Source of the DNA: Eretmocerus hayati
Taxonomy: Eukaryota > Arthropoda > Insecta > Hymenoptera > Aphelinidae
Length of the DNA stretch: 64,000 bases
Direction of reading: 5' to 3'
Assembly (NCBI GenBank): GCA_029851415.1
Contig: CM056744.1
Coordinates: 69,992,172 to 70,056,171 of the forward strand
Part shown: positions 46,332-56,508 of the stretch, one piece after another
Position numbering within the stretch: position 1 is the first letter of the stretch
How the letters are laid out: every line of letters begins with the position of its first letter
The notes under the pieces: model-generated
The model's database searches: none
What the model was told of the DNA's origin: nothing
What the model saw: only the letters and a program-made list of their open reading frames with translations
Program-made: the position numbers and the translations under genes

Positions 46332-47459
46332 TCAAATGATTTTTTCTAAATCAGACTCAGTCACAACAGTTAGTCGTTCACTGCCATCATCTTTTCTTAC
46401 ATATAAATTACCATCACGCACCCATACATATTTATAGTTACATTCCCTGGCACGTTCTTTAGCTGCGCAACGTAAATTATGGATCATTTGAGGCACCATC
46501 TCTTGTAAACTCAATTTAGCATCGATGTGGCAATCGGGAATAACATCTGTGACTTTAAGATCACCAAACTCGCGCTTCACCTTGAGAACGTAGTCACGTG
46601 TACTACTTTGCTTAAATTTAATTATGAAAGATCGAAAATCATCACGGTTCATAGTACCTTGCATGCGCGGTGCTGAGTTTTGATTACCAATCGATGCTAC
46701 ATTCTGGGCCGGAAGTTTAGGTGTAAATTCGCGGAATTCAAGTATGTCATTGTAAAGTGACTCGATGTTCAAAGCTTTCAAAATAGCACGTGATATAACA
46801 TTTAATGGCAGTACACAACTTTTTGGAATACCGAACACTTTCAATTCTGTACATGGGGAGCCTTTCTCACGAAGAGCTTTTAACTGGTCCACTTCGCTCC
46901 TAAGAATGAAGTTTTCATTTTCGAGTGCATTGATTCGCTCATTTTGTTGTGTAAGAGTGGCGGTGAAGCCGTCCACTTTTTCATTAAGACTGCGTAGCTG
47001 CTCGTTAGTGTTATTCGAATTAGTGTTCATTGCATTAAAGAGAGCAGAAAACTGCTGGGTTGGAGTAAAATTCTCCCATCCGGCTGGTAAAGATGACATA
47101 GCTAAATCAAAGCTAGCAGTAGGTTGCGACGGTTGTATAGATTGCATACTTTCAACAGCTGTTGCTTCAAAACAGAGTTGTTGAGAATCGCCACTACTAT
47201 CGTGGATATCGTTAGGACTCAAGCCCCTTGCTTCGTCAAATGCCCGGTCACGCGCACTAATACTAACACGCGTCTTGCGTGTAGACGAAATACTTCTGCT
47301 TCGACGAAGCATATCGTGAAATGAACGCACACAACAGCAGTCAGGTGGCTTGTTTTGAATATATCTAACAATACAGCTCGGATGAAAATCTGACTTGGAA
47401 ATAGTGCAGCTACTAGCTTTAGTCTCTATTTTCTTTTTACATCTCTTGCATACACGCAT
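46332..47459 (-). CDS. CR1-like ORF1 protein with PHD-like zinc finger (375 aa)
   Basis: An RNA-binding structural protein of the element. The N-terminus MRVCKRCKKKIE...CTISKSDFHPSCIVRY...CCCV is a cysteine/histidine cluster of the PHD-like type found in CR1 ORF1. Residues about 140-200 form a coiled coil (LRSLNEKVDGF...LENENFILRSEVDQL). The C-terminal third is the RRM-like and C-terminal domain (LKVFGIPKS, RSFIIKFKQSSTRDYVL, YKYVWVRDGNLYVRK), which also resembles the baculovirus FP-type domain seen in many insect CR1 ORF1 proteins. The frame is intact, starting at an ATG. Its TGA stop (46332-46334) is followed in the same frame, without a gap, by ORF2. Confidence 0.88.
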   Translation of the reverse strand: MRVCKRCKKKIETKASSCTISKSDFHPSCIVRYIQNKPPDCCCVRSFHDMLRRSRSISSTRKTRVSISARDRAFDEARGLSPNDIHDSSGDSQQLCFEATAVESMQSIQPSQPTASFDLAMSSLPAGWENFTPTQQFSALFNAMNTNSNNTNEQLRSLNEKVDGFTATLTQQNERINALENENFILRSEVDQLKALREKGSPCTELKVFGIPKSCVLPLNVISRAILKALNIESLYNDILEFREFTPKLPAQNVASIGNQNSAPRMQGTMNRDDFRSFIIKFKQSSTRDYVLKVKREFGDLKVTDVIPDCHIDAKLSLQEMVPQMIHNLRCAAKERARECNYKYVWVRDGNLYVRKDDGSERLTVVTESDLEKII

Positions 47460-48060
47460 CAGTAAAAATGAACTATGTCACTAAATGAGCGTGACCAATT
47501 CAGCAGAAAACAGCTTGTCAGTAATATTGAGTGAGATGGCCGATGAAGCAGTGAACAATGATGACTCAAGGGTTCAAGTATCTACCAATAGATGCCGCGT
47601 CGATGCAAAAACAGACACTGTATGCTATTGCATGGATGCAATTTTCAGTTTGGGAAAAATCTCAACAGCGACACAATATGCGTATCTCATTCACACACAA
47701 CAAATAATTTTCACAGATTTTCACTAATGTAATCTCGCGGCGCTTGTCACGATTAACTGGTATACACTCACATATTACGATTGCTCTTACTTGCACTGAG
47801 AAATTACAAACACTTATCCTTACGAACTTGGCATGGTATGTTGATGATGCTGGAAGCTGCGGTGAGAAGCTGGTATCAACTTGCAGATCCTCGAAACAGC
47901 GATTCGCAAGGTCCAGATCAATTATCGTGAGGTAGATGAAATCAGCTGTTGCCGGTGATGAGCCAAATTCAAAATAGCGACAGGTGACAAGATGGCGACG
48001 GTACACTGTACACAACGTGCAGGCGAAAACCTCTCACCCTGGCTCAAAATAATCGAGCCG

Positions 48061-48201
48061 TGCCTTCAATACTCGATCAGATAGGAGCCAGCAGGTGAAG
48101 GCACGCCTGTGAAAAAGAATCTCCCTCCCAGGGAATAAAAAACCAGGTTAAATCGGTTCGAAATGTCAGAGCGATATAGAATGCGTGCGCGCAGCACACT
48201 T

Positions 48202-48204
<3 letters not shown>
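48061..48204. other. Spacer upstream of the GA microsatellite
   Basis: No feature recognised. Confidence 0.4.

Positions 48205-48249
<45 letters not shown>
48205..48249 (+). repeat. (AG)n microsatellite with G run
   Basis: Eighteen AG units (48205-48240) then 9 G (48241-48249). It directly precedes the R1-clade fragment. Confidence 0.95.
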
Positions 48250-49294
48250 CTTACGTATTGGCGAGTACACCGCCCATCCACTTGCTCGTCACGGAGTGAG
48301 TGAGGATCTGGGACCGCCAGAAAGTGATCGGGGCCGAACGAGTACTCACTCCAACGATGAAGGAGATCATCCGCGACAACGAGGAGGAAACTACCCTTGA
48401 GCATTGGCAAACTGAGTGGGATTCGCCATTTGCGAATGGCAGATGGACGCACCGGCTGATACGTGACGTAGCCGAATGGACGGAACGCACCCACGGAGAG
48501 ATAGATTACTGGACGACGCAAGCACTGAGTGACCACGGTTGCTTCGATGCCTATCTGACCCGGTTCAAGAAAAGGACATCCCCAGCATGTCAGTCATGCG
48601 GGGACAACTGGGATGACGCTAAACACGCCCTGTTCACGTGCAACGACACACAAAGAGAGCGCGCCGAGTTGGATGGATGTCTGGGTGCTCAACTGACACC
48701 TGAGAACCTCGTCACGTACTTACTTCGCAACCAGGAGACATGGGATAGAGTCACCGGATACATCAAGCTGGTGATGACCCGTAAGGAGGAGAAAGAGAGG
48801 GAGGTAAGGCGCCTCGATGCCGGCGAATTACAGTAAACCTGCCGATTCAAACAGAAGAGGTCCAAATAGTTCCACGAGGAATATGCTGGACTGAAGGGGG
48901 AAGGAAGAAGAGAGAAGATCGAAGAAAGAAGAGAGATCGAAGAAAGAAGGAAGGAGAATGAAGGATGAAGAGATGGAAGAAGATCGGAGAAGGGGAAACA
49001 AGACCTGCGAGTCGTGAGAAGAGAGACGCTCGATCCTGAGCGCGAGACGCTGCCGGCCCTGAAGTAATGCTCACGCGGTGCCGGGGCCGGATTGGTAAGT
49101 TGGTGGATCTCTCCCTTGTCCAATGGCCGGCGCCAACGGAGAAGGAAGAGAGGGTTCACCCGGTTCGGATGGCCGTATCGATGAAGATTCCAACCCGGGA
49201 CTGTTGGGGAGGTGCTGGCCAGCCGTGTTTGGCTGACCGGTGCCTCTCCTTTGTACGTCGCAGCGTATTCGCCCTACAACCACCTTAAAAAAAA
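48250..49294 (+). mobile_element. R1-clade non-LTR retrotransposon, 5'-truncated
   Basis: Only the last part of ORF2 and the 3' untranslated region remain. The 3' untranslated region (48840-49286) contains a GAAGAAGAGAG-rich stretch and ends with ACCACCTTAAAAAAAA. The next bases are (GA)n at 49295-49315, and the truncated 5' end abuts (AG)n plus G at 48205-48249, so the copy sits inside a GA microsatellite. Severe 5' truncation is typical of target-primed reverse transcription. Confidence 0.85.
48252..48836 (+). pseudogene. R1-type ORF2 C-terminal end with zinc knuckle
   Basis: The frame enters from the truncation as YVLASTPPIHLLVTE, meets a TGA at 48297-48299, and continues as VRIWDRQKVIGAERV. 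This is the region downstream of the reverse transcriptase in R1-group ORF2. Further on are GRWTHRLI, WTERTHGEIDYWTTQ, LSDHGCFDAYL and the knuckle CQSCG...HALFTCNDTQRER, all typical of R1-group C-termini, and the normal stop at 48834-48836. The internal TGA sits where an arginine codon (CGA) is plausible. It is not functional. Confidence 0.85.
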
Positions 49295-49315
49295 GAGAGA
49301 GAGAGAGAGAGAGAG
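49295..49315 (+). repeat. (GA)n microsatellite, 3' flank of R1 fragment
   Basis: About ten GA units directly after the A-rich 3' end of the R1-clade element. Confidence 0.9.
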
Positions 49316-49342
49316 GAAAGACAAGGAGTCTCTCTCTTCCTC

Positions 49343-49710
49343 TCTCGCACCTGCGCGGCTCATTGCGCAGTCGACACCGAGATACACTGGCGCGTCGGAG
49401 AGGGGATAATGTTGACGCAACAGCAGCTCGTTGAATTTTAGCTGCCGGACAGCTGCTGGAAGATGGATCCTTCATCGCTGCTTCGCTGTCAAGGCTTATA
49501 CTGTTGATCACTCAACTGCTTGAACAATGTTGAAAGACTATATGTTAAAACCGTGGTGTACTCGCTTGCCGCAGTTTCAACATTTGTATGAATGAACTTC
49601 TTGTGATGCAACTTGGCACTTTCCGGCGGTGAACCGCCAACGTTATCCCCTCTCCGACGCGCCTATGTGTCTTGGTGACGACTGCGCGATGCGTTGCGCA
49701 GGTGCGAGGG
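49343..49710. mobile_element. Foldback element, about 370 bp
   Basis: The left arm (49343-49416, CGCACCTGCGCGGCTCATTG...) pairs with the right arm (49636-49707). The best-conserved block is GGCGCGTCGGAGAGGGGATA in the right arm as complement, with one change in the left arm. The roughly 220 bp loop is non-coding. It starts only about 30 bp after the GA repeat. Confidence 0.75.
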
Positions 49711-49968
49711 ACAAACAATGAGAACTCCTCGGCTCTTTCCTCTCTTCTCCGCGGAGAAACGTGTAGGCTGCGCTTCCCTCCTCTATCTGTATTCTCCTAT
49801 GATCAGATGTCATATGCAATTATTAATGAAGTATAGATTCGTTGATTATCTCTTAGAAATTTTTGACGCTATTTGTCATGAACAAGTTCGAGATTCAGAT
49901 TTGTATTTGAGTCCTTACCGTAGAATCATGACCCAATTTTAATTATGAATCGCATATCGATCTCCATT

Positions 49969-51361
49969 TATTCGATTCTATGGCCCAAAATAGGAACTTT
50001 GAACCGCCTATGAGGTCCAAAGAAAATTTCTCCTCTCCATTGCACGCACATCCGTAAACAGACCGAAAATTTATCGTGTAAAAATCGATGCTCTTTCATT
50101 CACGAAAATGGGAATATTCCGAGTTTTTGAATAGCTATCGATTTGCGGGTTGCGATATCTGAAAGGGCATCAAAAAACCTATCGAAAACGTTGTCGAAAA
50201 TTCCTCCTCTGTGATTTGGAGGCCTCCTGGAGGCAAAAGAGTGTTTTTCACTGAAATGTTAATTTCTCAAAAAGCCATTTTTTCGATTTTTGAAAATCAT
50301 ATATTTGACGTGAAATTTTGCGTTCTTTCGAAAAAAATGGGTTTCAGAGAAGTTTGGGGCGATCCAAGTGACTTATGAGCCATTTTTTGAAAATTCGATC
50401 CTTTCGGTTTCAGAGAAAGGCGATTTTCTGCGCATGCGCACAAATGTAGACTTTCGGCGCCATGTTCAATGAAAAGCTGACAAAATTCCCTATAAAATGA
50501 CTATCCGCAAATTTTTTGCAAGAAAATACGGAATTTCACATTGAAAATCACGAAAAATTGAATGTAGCACCTCGGGTTCGCCTTAAACGGGGGTTTTCAT
50601 CGCATATTTTGAAAGTTCATACAATTTTACGTTGAAACCATGTGGTCCGAATTTTTTTCAGGTCGATTTCGTACTCGAAATTTAGTCCCGAGGAGATCTC
50701 GTGAATGTGTCATCTCAGCAGGTGCCCCGGAGGCGCCAATGGGCTGAATTTTCATGTGATTTTGATTCGATATTATTAATCGTTGCATATCCCGTTTCTG
50801 TGCACGAATTTCAAATTTGCGGGTAGTCATTCTATAAGAAATTTTGTCAGCTTTCTATTAAACATGGCGCCGAAAGTCTACATTTGTGCGCATGCGCAGA
50901 AAATCGCCTCTTTCTGAAACCGAAAAAATCGAATTTTCAAAAAATAGCTCATAAGTCACTTGGATCGCCCCAAACTTCTCTGAAACCCATTTTTTTCAAA
51001 AGAACGCAAAATTGCACGTCAAATATATGATTTCCAAAGAATAAAAAAAAAATGGCTTTTTGAGAAATTAACATTTTAATGAAAAACACTCTTTTGCCTC
51101 CAAGAGGCCTCCAAATCACAGAGGAGGAATTTTTGAGAACGTTTCCGATAGGTTTTTTGATGCCCTTTCAGATGCCGCAACCCGCAAATCGATAGCTATT
51201 CAAAAACTCGAAATATTCCCATTTTTGTGAATAAAAGAGCATCGATTTTTACACGATAAATTTTCGGTCTGTTTACGGATGTGCGTGCAATGGAGAGGAG
51301 AAATTTTCTTTGGACCTCATAGGCGGTTCAAAGTTCCTATTTTGGGCCAAAGAATCGAATA
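49969..51361. mobile_element. Large foldback element, 1,393 bp
   Basis: Arms of about 540 bp (49969 to about 50515 and about 50820-51361) are near-identical inverted copies. Outer ends read TATTCGATTCTATGGCCCAA. Recognisable paired blocks include 'cttggatcgccccaaacttc' and 'gcgcatgcgcaga'. The central 300 bp is unique. There is no coding capacity; only short frames occur. It is probably a non-autonomous DNA element, and its superfamily is unknown. Confidence 0.88.
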
Positions 51362-51453
51362 CAAAAGGTTAAAAAAGAATCTGAGAGATGACCCCTTTCC
51401 ATAGGTCGCTTTGGCGTGGAATCCGTCGTATATAATATAGTAACAAAACAACG

Positions 51454-51729
51454 AAGAAGCTGAAACCACTATCGCTGGTGGAAGGTTACAGAGCGTATAG
51501 GGGAGAGAAAGAAGCTCTCGTTCTCACCATCCGAAAAAGCAAAGGGAAGTGTTGGGGCGAATTGTGTGGCATGGTTAACGGAGACCCGTGGGGCACGCCA
51601 TACTACGAGTTCGAGTCAAACGTTCGATCCAGAAGAGGCAACCCAGCACCGACCAATGAAGCAACCTCACGCATTATCGTAGAAGACTTCTCTCAGCGGG
51701 ATAACCTAGGATTACTTCCAACAGTTTGA
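51454..51729 (+). pseudogene. R1/Jockey-type ORF2 fragment (linker before RT)
   Basis: The frame reads YRAYRGEKEALVLTIRKSK then CWGELCGMVNGDPWGTPY. This is the conserved stretch between endonuclease and reverse transcriptase in R1- and Jockey-type ORF2 (a K/R-rich helix, then W-E-L and DPWG). After about 51610 the resemblance ends, and no reverse transcriptase follows. It is a short internal piece of a dead element, unconnected in frame to the R1 piece at 48250. Confidence 0.72.
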
Positions 51730-53805
51730 TGACGCTAATAACCGGTGTGACGTGGCAAATTATTTTACCGATCACACTCATTTATTTTTAGACGGACTTA
51801 TATCCTAGACGCAAATTCTTTCGCGCTATGGAGACACGACTCCGAAATCTCAGGAACTCTGCTCTCTGCAATTCTCGTTCACCTACCGTAATTTCACCTG
51901 AAACAAGAAAAGGGGAGGGAACGCAAATACTAAATAATCAATCCGAATTCATAATAAAATAATCTCGGCAATATATTCTGCACACGCTGCTTCTACGCGA
52001 TCGATACAAGAATCTACATATCAAATGCTTTGCGACAACAAACTCGCAAAATGACTCTAAAATTCACTTAGAGATTCATAATTATCAAATATCAAATTGT
52101 TCTCAAACTGTCTCTCAAAATTTCCTGAAAATACACGAAAATTCACTTCACTAATTCGGCACACTGTCTCGGTAAACTCTGACAAAACTTGGACTCCAAA
52201 ATTGAGAGAGAGCACGCTGCTCCGAAACACACTCAGAATGGCTGCTCCGCGGCAATTTCCACGCTACGCTCAAGACGCGAGGCAAAATGTCTAATTCCCC
52301 CCGCGCAAATTTCACACCCCTAACCTGGGTGATCACGACACGCCCGCGACTGCTGGGGTGTGCTGGAGTCTCGGCACACTTTTAGGGTGCACTCCAGCAC
52401 CGTCAGCCTCCCCAGGAGTCCGGTCTGGCGAAGCCCGACGATGGCATACGCGCGCACGAGGCTCTCGAGACGCACGCGAGGGTCATTCACTTATTTATTT
52501 AAAAGATTAAAACCACTCACCGTTAATGTCCGTGATCCTCAGAAATTTCCACAATTGTTTTTCCAAAATCATCCTTGGCAATAGTCATATTTCAGGGCTC
52601 TGCCCTCCGGGCAGAGAGGCCCTGGCCACGTAGCCACTGCCACGGCTTGCGGCCGCTCGCACGAGCACGTGCGTCTATATCAAAGACTATTCGACATGTG
52701 TCACAATGGCCGGCTTCCTGCCGGTGAAAGCTCTTCTTCTTATTCAATAAATGAAATCTCTGATTGGTCGGCAGCAATAATTTTGATTGGCTCTCAAACT
52801 GCCTGGAAAGCCATCATCGCCCTCTGGTCGCCGTGGCGCGGCAAATTATGGAATATGCGTGCGAGCGCAAGGCAGCAAATCGGCATCAAGATACAAGATC
52901 CACGTGAGTAATCTACTTGATTGTGGGTATGGCCTTATTTTCTCGCCTCGACCCTTTGCATATTCTATCTCACTCGCACTCACGGCAAGCATACGTAAAC
53001 GTGGAGGCTCTGCGCAACTCGCTATTGCCTCCACTCTTCGTACTTTCATTGCATACAATCCGGTACACAAGTATATATATATACCTTTATACAATGTGAC
53101 CACTATATTTCTGGCAAATATATGTAGCAGTTTTTGGTGCGATGAAAAATATTAGGAGTAAACGTTTTCTGGCTCAAAATTTGATGCTCTTTCGATTGGT
53201 CTTTTCAGAATTCAAAAATTTTTCGAAAATTGATTTTTTTCAAAAAAAAATTGGCCGAAAAAAAGATCGGACTCGAATTTTGACGCTTGCGTGTGATTGT
53301 CCGTGTTTTTTTACATAAGAATAGCGTTATTCCTCCTTCCAATCGAATCAAAATATTTGAAATGAAGAGATCCAAAATTGCAGATTTGGATAAATTTTGA
53401 ATTATTAGTCGGGTAATGTGACGGTCAAAACCGTGATTCGAGGTTACGAGTTTTATTGAAAAACCAGCTCATCCCCGCGAGCAAAGCAACATGAAGCATC
53501 AGAGCAAAAGTGAATCCCGGTGTATTTTAATTTGGTGTGTTCAACTAATCATACACTTAGTTTGTACTCTGCATCCTAAGGGAGTATTGGGACGTTGTTT
53601 TCCGAGGTCTTGGATATTGTGTGTTTCTTGCTTCATTGAAGCCTTCTACTTCTGCTAGCTCCTGCTTCTGCTGTCATGAGGGGCCGAGGGGGCGAGGGGC
53701 CGTGTGCCCGGTGCGAGACGCTCAGTTTTTGCATGAATTGATGTTATTTTTATACGTTACATCAATTTATGGCATCGATGACAAAATCATGTGAATCACG
53801 AAAAT
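51730..53805. other. Unassigned stretch left of the giant inverted repeat
   Basis: Mixed composition with a GC-richer part at 52320-52700. A hairpin at about 52597-52627 (GGGCTCTGCCC-TCC-GGGCAGAG) is clear. Frames of up to 122 codons (52787-53155) overlap on both strands and look like chance. Short TA repeats lie near 53070-53090. No gene recognised. Confidence 0.4.
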
Positions 53806-55094
53806 TACATCTGGATCCCAGATGGAACTGTGGTCAGTGCTCAGCTGATGGTAGAATGTAAGATTTGTGTGTCCTCTAGCCATCAGTGGTGTGAGTGCTT
53901 CAATTTTCAGCAAGGGATACATTTTCATTATTTTACTCTGGAAATATTCAGGGTAGGCAATTTTGTGATGCGAGTAATGAACCCTACATTGTGTGAGAAA
54001 CAACATTCCACTTTTTATTGTTTGCATTCCTCAATTTGTTACCTTGCTTGGTAGTGTGTCTTAAAACATTGATTATCGTTTTGCATTAATTCACAACTTG
54101 AAGATGCTATGAATCAATCACAGAATGGACCAGTTCCATTCGAATAAAAGATTGACGTTGAATGTTTCCTAATTGGTTTTTCAGTTGAGCCCTATTATAC
54201 ATGGTGGCTTCCCTCATTCATCAGTACCTTGTATTTTCACATGTGTGTCTGATATTGAGTCTGAGATCTGAACTTTTGGGTACGAGCGAGTCATGATCCA
54301 ACATCTTTGATGGGAGAGCAGACCATCAACTTGAGAGAATGGAAAATGATGAAGATAGATAACTTCTCTTGTCATTGGCAAAGAAATGAAGATATCCTCC
54401 CATCTGATGACTCAAGTTTCATTCCATTGGACATGAATAAAACTGCCCATTAGTGCTGGAGTTGATATCGTAAAGATGGATCTCTTCATTCTTGTGGCAG
54501 CTGTGGGAGCAGTTGATCGTACTGTGACATGTTAACATTTTTTTCCTCAAAGTGATGGGTTTGCTCTCCTATCCAAGTGATAATGTGTGAACCAATGCAA
54601 TCCATGATACATAATGTGTCATTTGATTTTTCATTCAGCACAGAGTTTACGCGTGTCAGCTGTGTTTGTTATTCTACTCCGAACTTTGAATTGCTGGTGC
54701 GAAGAGCACTGACTCAAGTTTATCGGATTAGATTACATTCATTCACAAGAGTGTAAGGAGCTACTCAGTGTTTTACATGTTCATTCAACTTTTGTATACT
54801 CAGCACCTCTTTTTAAATTTATCCATGACCCAAAGGTACACTCCTTTATTCAAATCACATTCCATAACTTTCATAATTGTAAACTTGTGACACTGTGACA
54901 AGATTGTAAGCTCATAGTATCTTTCCAAATTTTAATATTTCAACAAGAGGTGCTGCAGCTTTCAGCGAGAACATGTACTCAATTCAATGCTTATGGTTAT
55001 TCATGAACCCTACCTGAAATGAATGACTGATTTGATATGACTTGGGGATCTGGGATACAAGAAATGACCCTATGTGAGAGTGATGCAATAGAAA

Positions 55095-55236
55095 TGACTC
55101 ATCTGGAATGACTCATTAGAAATGAGTCACTTGGAAAATCTAATTGGGAGCCAATATTTTACTGCCTAAAATGTAAAGAGGGAAACTGAATTAAATGTCA
55201 ATCGTTGGAATTTTCTTAAGTTTCCTCTATGAGTCA
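55095..55236. promoter_or_regulatory. Cluster of four TGA(C/G)TCA motifs
   Basis: TGACTCA at 55095 and 55109, TGAGTCA at 55123 and 55230, within repeated GAAATGACTCAT-like units. TGA(C/G)TCA is the classical AP-1 binding sequence. The cluster is mirrored in the right arm (about 62570-62705). The tandem arrangement may simply be a short degenerate repeat, and there is no gene start next to it. Confidence 0.35.
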
Positions 55237-56018
55237 TTTCTAATGAGCCACTTCAACTGAGTGATCTAAAGGGAGAATTTGTTGTAAGAGCGTGAGGGGG
55301 GAGGACTATTTTTCCCTGGACTATTCCTTCCCTGTATTTCATTCATTAAAATTCCAAATTCTGTAAATACTCTACTGCAACAGTGGTTTCTTCAATATAG
55401 TGATATATGTGATGGAAATGTAGCATTATACACCCGTAGTTCGTTCTGGAACATTTTTTGCTAGGTACACTAACTGGACCACCCGAGTATCGGGGCTAAA
55501 TCTCTCTTTTTGGAAAAAGCTTCAATAAACGACTGCAATCATTCACACGGGATCTACGGTGGCTTAACATATTGTTTATGTGTGGCCCAAGAAGGGAGGA
55601 TAGGTTTCAGAGTGATAGAAACATTTACCTTGTCCAATGCAGCTTTAAAAGTCATTTTTTAGGGGTGTACCAAAGTTGCACCCACTGTACCAAAGTTACC
55701 CAATTTGACGGTACTCCATGATTTTGACGTAAAATTTCATACAATCCATGAAATATGAATCAGGTATGTTTCATAGCGCATTCGAAACGACCTCATAGCT
55801 TGAAGAAGAAAAAGCCCATACCTCTACATCGCCAATACCCTCGACCCGCACCAACTTCTCTCTGCCTGATCATTCGTAACTCGAGTGGAAAGCCGTAGAG
55901 TAATGTATAAAGAAACTATTTCAAAGGTCTTGAAGAGAGCTACAAGATCCCGCAATGACTTTTGCTCTATCATAATTTCCCGATCAGCGATCGATGGTTG
56001 ATTGGAATGAAAATTTTT

Positions 56019-56414
56019 TTACTTTGCGAAGCTAACAGAAATCATGGAATTTGCGTCAAAATGTTCCTCAATGGACATGAATTGATAGCTTTCTTTCTTA
56101 TCTTTCGAATGCTCCTCGTGAAATTGCCGTAGACCCAAGGACGTACGAGTAATCGCTGTTTTAAGAAAGTAGAGGAAGAAACATGCATTTCTATATGAAA
56201 TTTCCCTCATGATCAGTCTTGAGGGATTTATTCTTCCATATTTATTAGCATCGCTTTTGGTGTACAAACGAAATTGCGCTAGAAACAGTAGCAGAGCGCA
56301 CTTCCAGTTGCATTGTTTAAGCCATGCTGGATACGATATATGGGTTTCTTCAGTTGACTCTACGGAAAATTTCCTATGGATTAGCATGTTTCTGCCTGTG
56401 CAATATGCATGCAA
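56019..56414 (-). CDS. Hypothetical 131-aa protein, left-arm copy
   Basis: An intact frame from ATG, paired with 61381-61776 in the right arm at the same length. About 12 of 131 residues differ and most visible changes alter the amino acid, which argues against strong purifying selection. Features: CNWKCALLLFLAQFRLY (hydrophobic), basic KYGRINPSRL, and NACFFLYFLKTAI. No family is recognised. It lies downstream of the last exon of the left gene-like unit on the same strand and could be a remnant of the same transcript. Confidence 0.35.
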   Translation of the reverse strand: MHAYCTGRNMLIHRKFSVESTEETHISYPAWLKQCNWKCALLLFLAQFRLYTKSDANKYGRINPSRLIMREISYRNACFFLYFLKTAITRTSLGLRQFHEEHSKDKKESYQFMSIEEHFDANSMISVSFAK

Positions 56415-56508
56415 TCAGAGGGCGTTTTCGTATCTTTTCCTCCCATTCCAATGTGGGAATATCGAAGCATATCCGATTTAGGTCGATTAGGATTCATAGG
56501 AAATCAGC

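Larger units (their letters stand above)
43130..48060 (-). mobile_element. Nearly full-length CR1-like non-LTR retrotransposon
   Basis: The minus strand reads a 5' leader (about 48060-47460, start uncertain), ORF1 (47459-46332), ORF2 with endonuclease and reverse transcriptase (46331-43329), a 3' untranslated region of about 200 bp and a terminus CATAATAAAATTGTTATCAA followed by TCAATC repeats at about 43130. The layout and the short-repeat 3' end match the CR1 group and its insect relatives (for example Daphne or Kiri-like clades; the exact clade is not determined). One premature TAG in ORF2 is the only obvious defect, so the copy is fairly young. Confidence 0.85.

Noticed and set aside
46765..47184. 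Plus-strand 139-codon ORF
   Set aside because: It is the antisense of the CR1-like ORF1.
48185..48400. ORF with an RERERE run and similar frames at 49212-49434
   Set aside because: These are translations of the GA microsatellites.
48066..48536. Minus-strand 156-codon ORF with a serine/leucine run
   Set aside because: It is the antisense of the GA repeat and of the R1-type C-terminal region.
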